This document shows, piece after piece, positions 35,334 through 42,441 of a DNA stretch of 42,441 bases. A program made the position numbers and the translations under genes. The notes beneath the pieces are model-generated. The model saw only the letters and a program-made list of their open reading frames with translations, was not told the origin of the DNA and did not search any database. Source of the DNA: Planctomycetota bacterium (lineage in GTDB: Bacteria; Planctomycetota; Phycisphaerae; WQYP01); contig JAJYFE010000017.1 in the NCBI GenBank assembly GCA_021785435.1, forward strand, positions 1 through 42,441, written 5' to 3'. Position 1 is the first letter of the stretch; each line of letters starts with the position of its first letter.

Positions 35334-36125
35334 TTAGGGCGCCGGGTCCAGCACGACGCGCCGCACCTCCAGGAGCGGGTATTCGCCCTGGTCCGTCGCC
35401 CACATGCGCTGGCCCAAGCCGACGCTGATCGGGCCGAGTTGGGACCAGCGGGTTTGGCGGCCCAGGCGGAGCGCGTCGTCGCCGCCGGCCGCGGAGCCGG
35501 GGTAGCGTGCCGGAATCAGGCCGGAAGCGCGGCCGCCATTGAGCCAGGTAAACTGCGCCCCGAGCCAAACCACGTCGCGCAAGTCCGTAGGTGGTTCGGT
35601 GGTCATTTCACGGACGTGGTTGAACGGGACCCAATAATATTTGCCGTCGATGAGCACCTCCAGGACGGGGCCTAAGCGCTGATCGGCGTCGGCGATCCAT
35701 TCAAAGCGGGCGCCGTTAATGGCGCCCGCCTGCGCCGGCGCCGCGTCAAACGCCCGCTGGCGCAACGCCTGGCCTTCCACATGATGCCCCTGGGCGGTCA
35801 GTTGATTGGCCTGGACCAGCCAACCGAGCCATTCCTGCGGTTCGCCGAGGATCAGCGGCAGCTTGCGGCCCGAGAAAATTTCCTCGCGCAGGACCTCGGC
35901 CAACAAGGCCTGCCGGCAGACCTGCTCCAGGAAGAGGTTGCCAGCGTCCAGTTCGGCCGCGACGCGCAACTGGGCGCCCGCCCGCTCCCAATCGCCGATC
36001 AGGGCGAGCAACTGGAACAGCAAAACCCGGCATTTGGCGTCCGCCGGGTTTTTCCGAACCTGTTCCTGCGTCGTCCGCAGCGCTTCGTTCACCCGACCGG
36101 CGCGAATAGATTCTTCGGGCGTCAT
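35334..36125 (-). CDS. tagJ: T6SS accessory protein TagJ (ImpE family)
   Basis: 263 aa. N-terminal helical TPR-like region (RTTQEQVRKNPADAKCRVLL, AAELDAGNLF), central WIADADQRLGPVLEVLIDGKYYWVPF, and a beta-rich C-terminal domain, typical of ImpE. TagJ binds TssB and helps recruit ClpV to the contracted sheath. Its start overlaps the hcp stop by one base (TGATG), a translational coupling. Its presence assigns the operon to the HSI-I/H1-like group of T6SS. Confidence 0.93.
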   Translation of the reverse strand: MTPEESIRAGRVNEALRTTQEQVRKNPADAKCRVLLFQLLALIGDWERAGAQLRVAAELDAGNLFLEQVCRQALLAEVLREEIFSGRKLPLILGEPQEWLGWLVQANQLTAQGHHVEGQALRQRAFDAAPAQAGAINGARFEWIADADQRLGPVLEVLIDGKYYWVPFNHVREMTTEPPTDLRDVVWLGAQFTWLNGGRASGLIPARYPGSAAGGDDALRLGRQTRWSQLGPISVGLGQRMWATDQGEYPLLEVRRVVLDPAP

Positions 36126-36631
36126 CAGACCTTCTTAACCTGCGTCAGGTCCCAGCCGGCGTTGCCCGCCTTGGTCATGGAGCCGTCCTTGGACTTCTGC
36201 TGGAAGTACTCGATATTCACGCGCGAGAAGGCCAAGGCGACCGATTCGGTGGGGGTATCGTCGCCGCCGGTGGAACCGGTCAACTGCACCGACTGCACGA
36301 GGCAATCGGTGAACTTGTAGGTGAGGAAGGTTTTCTGGCCGCCGGAAGTCCCCGTGCTCTTCCGCATGGTCAGCGTGACGCTGGTAAAGTGCTGGCCGTC
36401 ACAGCAAGCCTGGAAAAGGGCCGTGGAGGACTTATCCAGCTTCTTGGTGAAGGTGAACGGGGAAACCGCCACCTTGCCGGAAGAAAGCCCCGTCGAGCCG
36501 CTGCCCACTGTGGTTGGGCTGTCCGCGCCCCAATTGAAGGAGAGCACTTCGATCTGCTTCTCCATCCCGGAAGCCGTCGCTTCGCCTTCCACGCTGGGAC
36601 CTTCGATCTTGAGGAATGTATCGAACGCCAT
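36125..36631 (-). CDS. hcp: T6SS inner-tube protein Hcp (TssD)
   Basis: 168 aa, start 36631, preceded by AAGGAG six bases upstream. MAFDTFLKIEGPSVEGEA at the N-terminus, VLSFNWGA, the FTFTKKLDKSSTALFQACC strand and the C-terminal EYFQQKSKDGS loop are the Hcp family signature. Hexamers stack as the spear's tube and carry effectors in the lumen. The Ser/Gly/Thr-rich loop (SGSTGLSSG) is longer than usual. The 135 bases before it contain no gene and may hold an own promoter, as Hcp is needed in excess. Confidence 0.95.
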   Translation of the reverse strand: MAFDTFLKIEGPSVEGEATASGMEKQIEVLSFNWGADSPTTVGSGSTGLSSGKVAVSPFTFTKKLDKSSTALFQACCDGQHFTSVTLTMRKSTGTSGGQKTFLTYKFTDCLVQSVQLTGSTGGDDTPTESVALAFSRVNIEYFQQKSKDGSMTKAGNAGWDLTQVKKV

Positions 36632-36766
36632 GGTCTTACTCCTTGTTCTGCCTGCGTCCTGGCGGCGGCACCGCACCACCGCCTTTGGAATCCCCCACCG
36701 CGGGAGATTCATTTTATCCACACATACCAACAACAAATTTGGATGCGGGTTACATTTTTCCTTCGG

Positions 36767-38266
36767 TTATCCGCCACCCTTCACCGACGGTAATTTGCTT
36801 ACCAGGCGTAACGACACGGTAAGCCCTTCCAGCTGGTAGTGCGGCCGCAGGAAGAATTTGGCGCTGTAGTAACCGGGATTCCCTTCCACCTCATCGACTA
36901 TCACCTCGGCAGCGGCCAACGGATGGGAGGCTTTGTATTCCTCGCTGGAAGTGCTGGGCGAACCGTCGACGTACTGCATGATCCAGTCATTGAGCCAGCG
37001 CTGCATGTCGCCGCGTTCCTTAAACGAGCCGATCTTGTCGCGGACCATGCACTTGAGGTAATGTGCGAAACGGCACGTCGCAAACAGATAAGGCAGCCGG
37101 GCAGCCAGCTTGGCGTTGGCGGTGGCGTCGTCATCCTGATATTGCTCCGACTCCTGCAGCGATTGGGCGCCGACGAACACCGCGTAATCCGTATTTTTCC
37201 AGTGGGAAAGTGGAATCATGCCGTTTTTAGCGAGTTCCGCCTCGCGGCGATCGGTGATGGCGATTTCGGTGGGGCATTTCATGTCAACGCCGCCGTCATC
37301 GGTGGGAAACGTATGGCAGGGCAGGCCTTCGACCATGCCGCCGCTTTCGACGCCGCGGATGCGCGAGCACCAGCCGTAGAGCTTGAACGCCCGGGTGATG
37401 TTGGCGCCCATGGCATAGACCGCGTTGGACCAGCAGTACTTACTGTGGTCGGCGCCTTGCGTGCCTTCCTCGAAGGCGAATTCCTCCACAGGATTGGTGT
37501 TGGCGCCATACGGCAACCGGGCCAGTACGCGCGGCATCACCAGGCCGAGATAACGTGCATCATCCGACTTGCGCAGCGAGCGCCACGGCGCGTAATCCGG
37601 GGTCTGAAAAATCTTGGTCAGATCGCGGGCGTCACCAAGCTGCTGCCAGGAATCCATGTTGAGCAGGCTGGGCGCTGTGCCCGCCAGAAACGGCGTATGC
37701 GCCGCCGCGGCGATCTGGGCCATACCGCGGAGGATTTCCACATCGGGTGGGGAGTGATCGAAGAAGTAATCGCCCAGCAGGCACCCGTACGGCTGTCCGC
37801 CCGGCGTGCCGAATTCCTCTTCATAAATTTTCTTGAACAAGGGGCTTTGATCCCACGCGGTGCCCTTGTATTTCTTGATGGTCTTGCCTAAGTCTGTTTT
37901 CGATATGTTCAGCACGCGGATTTTGAGCAGCTCGTCCGTTTCGGTGTTCGTCACAAGATAGTGCAGGCCCCGCCAGGTTCCCTCGAGCGTCTGAAACGCC
38001 TCGTGATGCAGCACGGCGTTGAGCTGCGCGGTGAGCTTGGCGTCGAGCGCGGCGATGATGGCCTCGATCGACCGGACGACGTCGCCGGAAATCAGGGCGG
38101 TGCTCTCCAAGGCCTGCTGGGCCAAGGTGCGCACGGCGCTCTGGATTTCCTTCTCGACGGCCTCCGTTTTCTTCCCGAATTCCTTCTTCAGCAGGGCTTC
38201 AAATTCGCTGACTTCAGCGGCGGCCGGTGCGGCCACGGGCGCCTGCGCTGATTGCACGTGGGCCAT
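36767..38266 (-). CDS. tssC: T6SS sheath protein TssC (VipB)
   Basis: 499 aa. Large sheath subunit: ISGDVVRSIEAIIAALDAKL near residue 60, LEGTWRGLHYLV, GDYFFDHSPPDVEILRGMA, FQTPDYAPWRSLRKSDDARY, RLPYG, GWCSRIRGVESGG and the C-terminal DIEGNPGYY-like DEVEGNPGYYSAKFFLRPHYQ and VSLRLVSKLP. Polymerises with TssB around the Hcp tube and contracts. A Ala/Pro-rich 20-residue N-terminal tail precedes the usual start. It follows tssB by 12 bases. Confidence 0.97.
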   Translation of the reverse strand: MAHVQSAQAPVAAPAAAEVSEFEALLKKEFGKKTEAVEKEIQSAVRTLAQQALESTALISGDVVRSIEAIIAALDAKLTAQLNAVLHHEAFQTLEGTWRGLHYLVTNTETDELLKIRVLNISKTDLGKTIKKYKGTAWDQSPLFKKIYEEEFGTPGGQPYGCLLGDYFFDHSPPDVEILRGMAQIAAAAHTPFLAGTAPSLLNMDSWQQLGDARDLTKIFQTPDYAPWRSLRKSDDARYLGLVMPRVLARLPYGANTNPVEEFAFEEGTQGADHSKYCWSNAVYAMGANITRAFKLYGWCSRIRGVESGGMVEGLPCHTFPTDDGGVDMKCPTEIAITDRREAELAKNGMIPLSHWKNTDYAVFVGAQSLQESEQYQDDDATANAKLAARLPYLFATCRFAHYLKCMVRDKIGSFKERGDMQRWLNDWIMQYVDGSPSTSSEEYKASHPLAAAEVIVDEVEGNPGYYSAKFFLRPHYQLEGLTVSLRLVSKLPSVKGGG

Positions 38267-38278
38267 AGTTGGGTCTCC

Positions 38279-38815
38279 TTATTGGTTCGAGCCGGCGTTA
38301 GCGGGCGCGGCGGGAGTATCCTTCGGCTTGGGCGCCGCGGCCAGGGCTTGCCGCAGCGCGGGGTCCTCGAGCACTTTCGCCACCAGGTCTTCCGCCTTCG
38401 ACTTGCCGTCCATGTAGGTCAGCAGATTCGACAACTGGGTTCGCGCCTCAAGCAGTTGCCGCAGCGGCTCGACCTTACGGGCCACCGCGGCGGGCGAAAA
38501 ATCATCCATGCTTTCAAACGTCAGTTCCACCGCGAGGTTACCTTCGCCGGTGAGTTGGTTGGGCACTTGGAACGCCACCCGCGGCTTCATCGCCTTCAGA
38601 CGGCTATCGAAATTATCGACGTCGAGATCGAGGAATTTGCGGTCGGCGACACCAGCCGGCGCCTCTGCGGAATTACCGGCAAGGTCCGCCATTACACCCA
38701 TGATAAACGGCAGGTTGATTTTCTTTTCGGAGCCGTACAGCTCCAGATCGTATTCGATTTGCACGCGCGGCGCCCGATTACGGGCGATGAACTTTTGGGA
38801 ACTAGCCTTGGCCAT
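38279..38815 (-). CDS. tssB: T6SS sheath protein TssB (VipA)
   Basis: 178 aa from the ATG at 38815 with GGGAGGA seven bases upstream. Family signature: RAPRVQIEYDLELYGSEKKI near residue 14, LPFIMGVMADLAG, FLDLDVDNFDSRLKAMKPRV, and the C-terminal RTQLSNLLTYMDGKSKAED helix that ClpV recognises when the sheath has contracted. A predicted promoter lies about 100 bases upstream. Confidence 0.96.
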   Translation of the reverse strand: MAKASSQKFIARNRAPRVQIEYDLELYGSEKKINLPFIMGVMADLAGNSAEAPAGVADRKFLDLDVDNFDSRLKAMKPRVAFQVPNQLTGEGNLAVELTFESMDDFSPAAVARKVEPLRQLLEARTQLSNLLTYMDGKSKAEDLVAKVLEDPALRQALAAAPKPKDTPAAPANAGSNQ

Positions 38816-39216
38816 GGACGATCCTCCCAGTGAACGACCGTTTACTGAACAACCGATAGCAACAACCCAACCCCGCGCCACGAACGGCCGCGCAGGGTGT
38901 AATTGAACGGTGATAGTATACCACCGCCTTGGGATGTCCGCAAGGGGACTTCGCAGGGTGGCGCGGCAGCGGGTGCGGGAATCGCGAACGTGACTATTTG
39001 AGATTTGATATTCGAGGATTTCAGGTCAAGGAGGGTCACGAGAACGTGGCGAGGTGACTGGGAAGCCGCAATGGTGCGGTGAGGAAGGGCGCGGTCGGGA
39101 GGAGAGGCGGGGGCCGCCACTAAGAACCTGGCGGCGCCACGGCACGGAGACCGTACCTGCCACACGGGGTATTTCGTCTTCGGCCGCGGACTTGGGGGTT
39201 ATAGCGCGGTCGGGGG
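38816..39216. other. Gene-free spacer between tssA and tssB
   Basis: The 401 bases carry a sigma70-type promoter for tssB (listed separately) but no gene I can support. A long AG-rich tract (GGAGAGGCGGGGGCCGCC, reading plus) lies at 39100-39120. Confidence 0.5.
38915..38943 (-). promoter_or_regulatory. Promoter of the tssB-to-clpV transcript
   Basis: A -35 TTGCGG (38938-38943), a 17-base spacer and a perfect -10 TATACT (38915-38920) on the minus strand. The start would be near 38908, leaving a leader of about 93 bases before tssB. Confidence 0.6.
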
Positions 39217-40323
39217 TCAGCTGGAGGCGGGCGATTCACGGTCCGCCTTCGCGAGCCGTTCGCCGCCGATGAGTTCGATCTGCTTGAGCGCCTCCGGGGC
39301 TAAGTCGGAAATAATTTCGGTGAAGGACAGGCCGGTAAGGCGGCAGACCCGGCGAATGAGCAACGGCGCCGGGCTGGAGGGTTCATAGCGTTCGAAATAT
39401 TCCGCGGCTTTGCGAAGCAGGGCCAGAGCGGCTTCGCGGGAGCGCACCGGGCCGGCGACATCCGCACCGGCCGGGGCCGGCGCGCCATCCGTCGCGGCCG
39501 CTAACGCGGGAATTGGGGCGGCCGCGTCGCGGTTGGCCGCGGTACCGAGGGGCGCTTCGCCGCGCCGGGCCAAGCGGGCATTTAGTTCCGCGGTCACGGA
39601 TGCGAGCAATTCTTTCAGCGGGTCCAGATTGGGCGTTTGGCCAGCGCCTACGCGCCGGACCAGAGTGGCTTCGATACTTTGCACCTGCGCCGCACAATCC
39701 GCGACGGCGGCGGCAGTGGCCCGCAAGTCTTCCATGGCGCAATCCTGAAAGATGGCATCCAGCGCGGCGGCGTCCGGAGCGACCTGGCCTTCGGCCGGTT
39801 GAAGCCGACCCTTCGCCAGCAGCAGATCGCGCCAGGCCACTTTACCCAGGCGTGGCGACTGGGCCAGCGGCGCTTTCTGCAAACGGTCGAGGAAGCGGAG
39901 CGGGTCCTGGTAGCCCCCCACCGCGGCCAGGGAGGCGAGAATATTCAGGCGTTCGGTGAAGTCGGGTTGGTCGCCCGGATCCGGGCGCGGGTAAACTTCG
40001 TCCCAGTGCCGGTCCAGGTGGATCTGCAGCAAGTCGAGGCCGTCGCGGAAACCGCCCCAGCCGCGCTGCACGAGCTGCGCCAACGCCAGCCACAGCAGCA
40101 ACCGCAGATGGCGGCTTCGGCCCAGCAGTTCTTCGCAGGCGGCGCTGACTTGGGGCCAGGGCGGCTCTTCCGCCGGCTTGACGCTGTCACCGACCTGTCG
40201 TTCCGGTTGGCCCTCGATCAACTGCTCGAGTTCGCTGAATTTCGCGTCGTAAGAGAGGTCTTCCCCGCCGGGGGCATCGAGCGAGACGCCTTGCCGTAAG
40301 CGTTCCAGGTTCAACTCATCCAT
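39217..40323 (-). CDS. tssA: T6SS cap/priming protein TssA
   Basis: 368 aa from the ATG at 40323 (MDELNLERLRQG), with GGGGGCAAG a few bases before; the ORF extends 12 codons upstream. N-terminal ImpA domain (about residues 10-130: ERLRQGVSLDAPGGEDLSYD, RSRHLRLLLWLALAQL, RDGLDLLQIHLDRHWDEVYP), a linker and the C-terminal AALALLRKAAEYFERYEPSSP helix region. TssA starts and caps the growing tube-sheath. It is the first gene of the operon but has a 401-base space and a promoter between it and tssB. Confidence 0.9.
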   Translation of the reverse strand: MDELNLERLRQGVSLDAPGGEDLSYDAKFSELEQLIEGQPERQVGDSVKPAEEPPWPQVSAACEELLGRSRHLRLLLWLALAQLVQRGWGGFRDGLDLLQIHLDRHWDEVYPRPDPGDQPDFTERLNILASLAAVGGYQDPLRFLDRLQKAPLAQSPRLGKVAWRDLLLAKGRLQPAEGQVAPDAAALDAIFQDCAMEDLRATAAAVADCAAQVQSIEATLVRRVGAGQTPNLDPLKELLASVTAELNARLARRGEAPLGTAANRDAAAPIPALAAATDGAPAPAGADVAGPVRSREAALALLRKAAEYFERYEPSSPAPLLIRRVCRLTGLSFTEIISDLAPEALKQIELIGGERLAKADRESPASS

Positions 40324-40818
40324 ACTTGCCCCCGATATTGCGTCAACAACGCGACCCATCCACGGATTTCATGGGGACCACTGATTCGCAGCCAGGCGGG
40401 TCAGGAGAACCAAATTCGCGCACGGTCCACAGATTCTCGATGCGGGCCGCAGCCAGTCCTGTTCCCAACCTTTCTTACAACTCCGTGTTTTCGCGCCGCG
40501 GTTTAGTCGCCACGGCGACTGTCAAAAACCCGTGTAATCTGGGCCACAATCCATTACAATCTTCGCACCGTGCGAAGATTCTTGTTCGGCACAAAGATCC
40601 CGATGTTCGGCGGAGCATTACCCCCGGCCAAGGTCTCCAAAGGCGACTCTTCGATCCGCCGAAGGTCGCCGTGGGCGACTAAACTATTCCGGCTCCGTGC
40701 GGACCGGGGGCTATCTGTTTGGTTGCGGCTTCGCCGCGCTGTGAAATCTCTGGATCCTCTTTAGTTGCGGCCCGCCACGGGCGGGGCGCGCCGTGTCATC
40801 CGTGGCCACGGGTGTCGG
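40324..40818. other. Spacer upstream of tssA with a dispersed repeat (family B, fullest copy)
   Basis: No gene. It contains the full family B copy at 40581-40654, a hairpin CTTCGCACCGTGCGAAG (40561-40577) just before it and a TCGCCACGGCGACT hairpin near 40507. The surface-protein gene to the right ends at 40819, so tssA has its own start in this region. Confidence 0.5.
40581..40654 (+). repeat. Dispersed repeat, family B (fullest copy)
   Basis: Its left half matches 21346-21393 (reverse strand) and its right half, 40629-40654, matches 5395-5420 at 25 of 26 bases. The whole element begins after a perfect 6-base inverted repeat and has no ORF of its own longer than about 60 codons. Confidence 0.7.
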
Positions 40819-42441
40819 CTATCCGGTGCCGTGGACGGCGTGATTCACCTGGGCCGTCGATTCGCCCCACATCGCGCCGGCGGCGGCGCGGAGCTGATGA
40901 TTGAGGATAAATTCGCGCAGCTCGGTGCGGCCGTAGGGGCCGAAGTGGACCTGGTACATCAGCGTATCCACGGACGGCATGAATTCGCCCGGCGTTAAAC
41001 CCAGGGAAAGAATATCCCGCAGCAAGGTCTGGAGCTGCCGCATCTGCCGCGCCGCGGCCTGCTCGCCGGGAATCGAGAGCAGGTACTCGCGGAAACCGCG
41101 CGGCGAGCGCAAGTTCCGCGGCACGACTTTGCGGTAGCGCCGGTAGGCGGCGTTAAAGATTTTCCGCAGTTGCGCGGAGCGATTGCGCCACATCGGCTGA
41201 CCGTTTTTATGGAGTTTCTGTTGGCCGGTCTTCTGGTCGATGACGGGCTGGAGGAACAGCTTGACGTACTGATCCACTACCTGCCGCGCCTCGCCCGCCG
41301 GCAGGCGGGTCAGCGCGACCCACGGCAGGTGCAGGTCGTCGATGAACTGTTGCCAGCCGAGAGCGTTGATCAATTCACGATTGCGGAGCTGGCGCACCGC
41401 GATACCGGCTTGGCGCATCACCTGCAGGCCCGTGCTGGAAAGCGCGAGGGGGGGCGTCGGCAACTGGCCCGGAGTAGGCAGGGCCGTCGCCAGGACATTG
41501 GCCAAGTTGCCAACCGGCCCCTGCGCCTGCAGGGACAAAACCACCACGGGCAAGACGATGTTGTCGGTAAATAAAGCCGGCCCGAACGTGGCGCCACTGG
41601 CGTTGAAGGCCTGCACCCCGGCGGCCTGGCCATTGAAGTAGGCCAGGCCGTACGGTGTCGCGAAGGCGGAGGCTGGCGGCTTGTTGGCAAGCGATCCGTT
41701 GAAACGAATGCTTCCCGCAACGAAACTCACCGGCGCCACGTCCGGGGCCAACGTATTACGGTTCGTCAGCAATTCTCCGCTGGAGCGTGTCAGCGGGGTG
41801 ATGCCGCCGGCGTGGACGGTGAGGTCCCCTTCAGCGCTGATGTCGGAAAGGGTGGCCTTAGGCCCTGCGTTGATGGTAAGGCTGCCGAGTACGGCCATTC
41901 TCTCGTTCTGGTTTATGGTCACGTCGCCGCCCGCGGCTGATATGGTCAACGTGGTTGAAATCGGATTTACCGCCGGAGCTGAAGTGGCCGGATTCCAGTT
42001 TCCAATGATGGTGGCGACGCTGGGGATGCCCGGCCCGCGGGTTCCGTTGCCGAGGGTGATGCTGCCACCGGTCGAGGTGAGATCGCCGTTGAAGATGATT
42101 GTGCCATCCGGCCGCCAGTCGGCGGGTCCCAGGGTACCGGGGGCCACAGCTTCGTTCGGCGTCAGTGTGATGTCACCCGTGGTCGTGATGTTGGCATCGG
42201 CAATGATGTTGCCGCCGGTGACGGTCAGGCTGGCCAAGGCCGTGCTGTTGCCCACCGCGGCTTCAAACGTCGTCACGCCGCCCGTGCCGATGGTCAGACC
42301 CTGCGCCCCGTCGACGGTGCTGTGGAAGGTGATGGCGCTGGAGCCGCTGTCGTCCAGTGTGGTGTCCGCCCCCAGCGTCACGGCGCCGGTGTAGGTCTGC
42401 CCGGTCGTCGTGGTCACCGAACCACCGTTGAGGTCAATCGT
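40819..42441 (-). CDS. Large surface/adhesin-like protein, 3' part only
   Basis: At least 540 aa; the 5' end is outside the window. The first ~230 residues are a string of short beta-strands of the filamentous-haemagglutinin or pectate-lyase-like type (GAVTLGADTTLDDSGSSAIT, SITLGNGTRG, LTISAAGGDVTINQNE), rich in Gly, Thr and Asn with no Cys. The following ~300 residues are quite different: helical, basic and charged (QLRNRELINALGWQQF, RKIFNAAYRRYRKVVPRNLR). It looks like a secreted surface filament with a cell-proximal helical end. No autotransporter barrel or sorting signal is seen at the C-terminus. It sits upstream of tssA on the same strand. Confidence 0.7.
   Translation of the reverse strand, partial: TIDLNGGSVTTTTGQTYTGAVTLGADTTLDDSGSSAITFHSTVDGAQGLTIGTGGVTTFEAAVGNSTALASLTVTGGNIIADANITTTGDITLTPNEAVAPGTLGPADWRPDGTIIFNGDLTSTGGSITLGNGTRGPGIPSVATIIGNWNPATSAPAVNPISTTLTISAAGGDVTINQNERMAVLGSLTINAGPKATLSDISAEGDLTVHAGGITPLTRSSGELLTNRNTLAPDVAPVSFVAGSIRFNGSLANKPPASAFATPYGLAYFNGQAAGVQAFNASGATFGPALFTDNIVLPVVVLSLQAQGPVGNLANVLATALPTPGQLPTPPLALSSTGLQVMRQAGIAVRQLRNRELINALGWQQFIDDLHLPWVALTRLPAGEARQVVDQYVKLFLQPVIDQKTGQQKLHKNGQPMWRNRSAQLRKIFNAAYRRYRKVVPRNLRSPRGFREYLLSIPGEQAAARQMRQLQTLLRDILSLGLTPGEFMPSVDTLMYQVHFGPYGRTELREFILNHQLRAAAGAMWGESTAQVNHAVHGTG

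Noticed and set aside
1..42441. CRISPR arrays, rRNA operons, prophage structural genes
   Set aside because: No regularly spaced identical repeats, no rRNA-like conserved blocks and no capsid, portal or tail genes other than the T6SS proteins were found.

Overview
The window looks like a chromosome segment of a GC-rich, Gram-negative-type bacterium, most probably a planctomycete or a relative in the PVC group. That placement is an inference. It rests on the fused SecD-SecF, the secreted Tat-exported glycoside hydrolases, the alpha-L-fucosidase, the very large surface protein and the many short palindromic intergenic repeats. No 16S rRNA or other marker is present to prove it.

Layout. (1) 1-4029: a divergently placed pair, a nucleoside phosphorylase-superfamily protein followed by a Tat-exported GH3 enzyme with an internal CBM6, both on the minus strand. 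(2) 4137-9745: the classical tgt-yajC-secDF export and tRNA-modification block on the plus strand. (3) 9746-15361: a minus-strand run with a Nif3-like protein, a GH29 alpha-L-fucosidase, a zinc-less MDR oxidoreductase, a DUF1232 membrane protein whose 5' end is disturbed, a 57-codon small ORF and an orphan OppD-type ATPase. (4) 15602-22399: housekeeping genes (tRNA-Leu(UAG), lysA, ychF, recO), a protein built of five 42-residue helical repeats that I do not recognise, and a secreted helical-repeat protein whose 5' end lies in a dispersed repeat. (5) 22400-27200: an hsp20-lon operon with a good sigma70-type promoter, then a decayed IS1634-type transposase. (6) 27200-40323: a type VI secretion (T6SS) operon on the minus strand in the order tssA, tssB, tssC, hcp, tagJ, tssE, tssF, tssG, tssH(clpV), followed by an unrecognised 196-aa gene, a GH108 muramidase and a bidirectional terminator. 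(7) 40324-42441: repeat-bearing spacer, then the 3' end of a large surface protein that runs off the window.

The T6SS operon is the most interesting part. From tssA to clpV its order is the same as my recollection of the Pseudomonas aeruginosa HSI-I block. The two genes after clpV sit where vgrG1a and effector genes sit in that system. Here that slot holds a cell-wall hydrolase and an uncharacterised protein, which makes them candidates for a T6SS effector module. The baseplate protein TssK, the membrane complex TssJLM, VgrG and PAAR are not in the window.

A second theme is short dispersed repeats. At least two families were found, one inside the coding frame of the nucleosidase gene and one at the 5' end of the 433-codon ORF. 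Both AAA+ proteins (Lon and ClpV) carry long Pro/Ala-rich inserts at domain junctions.
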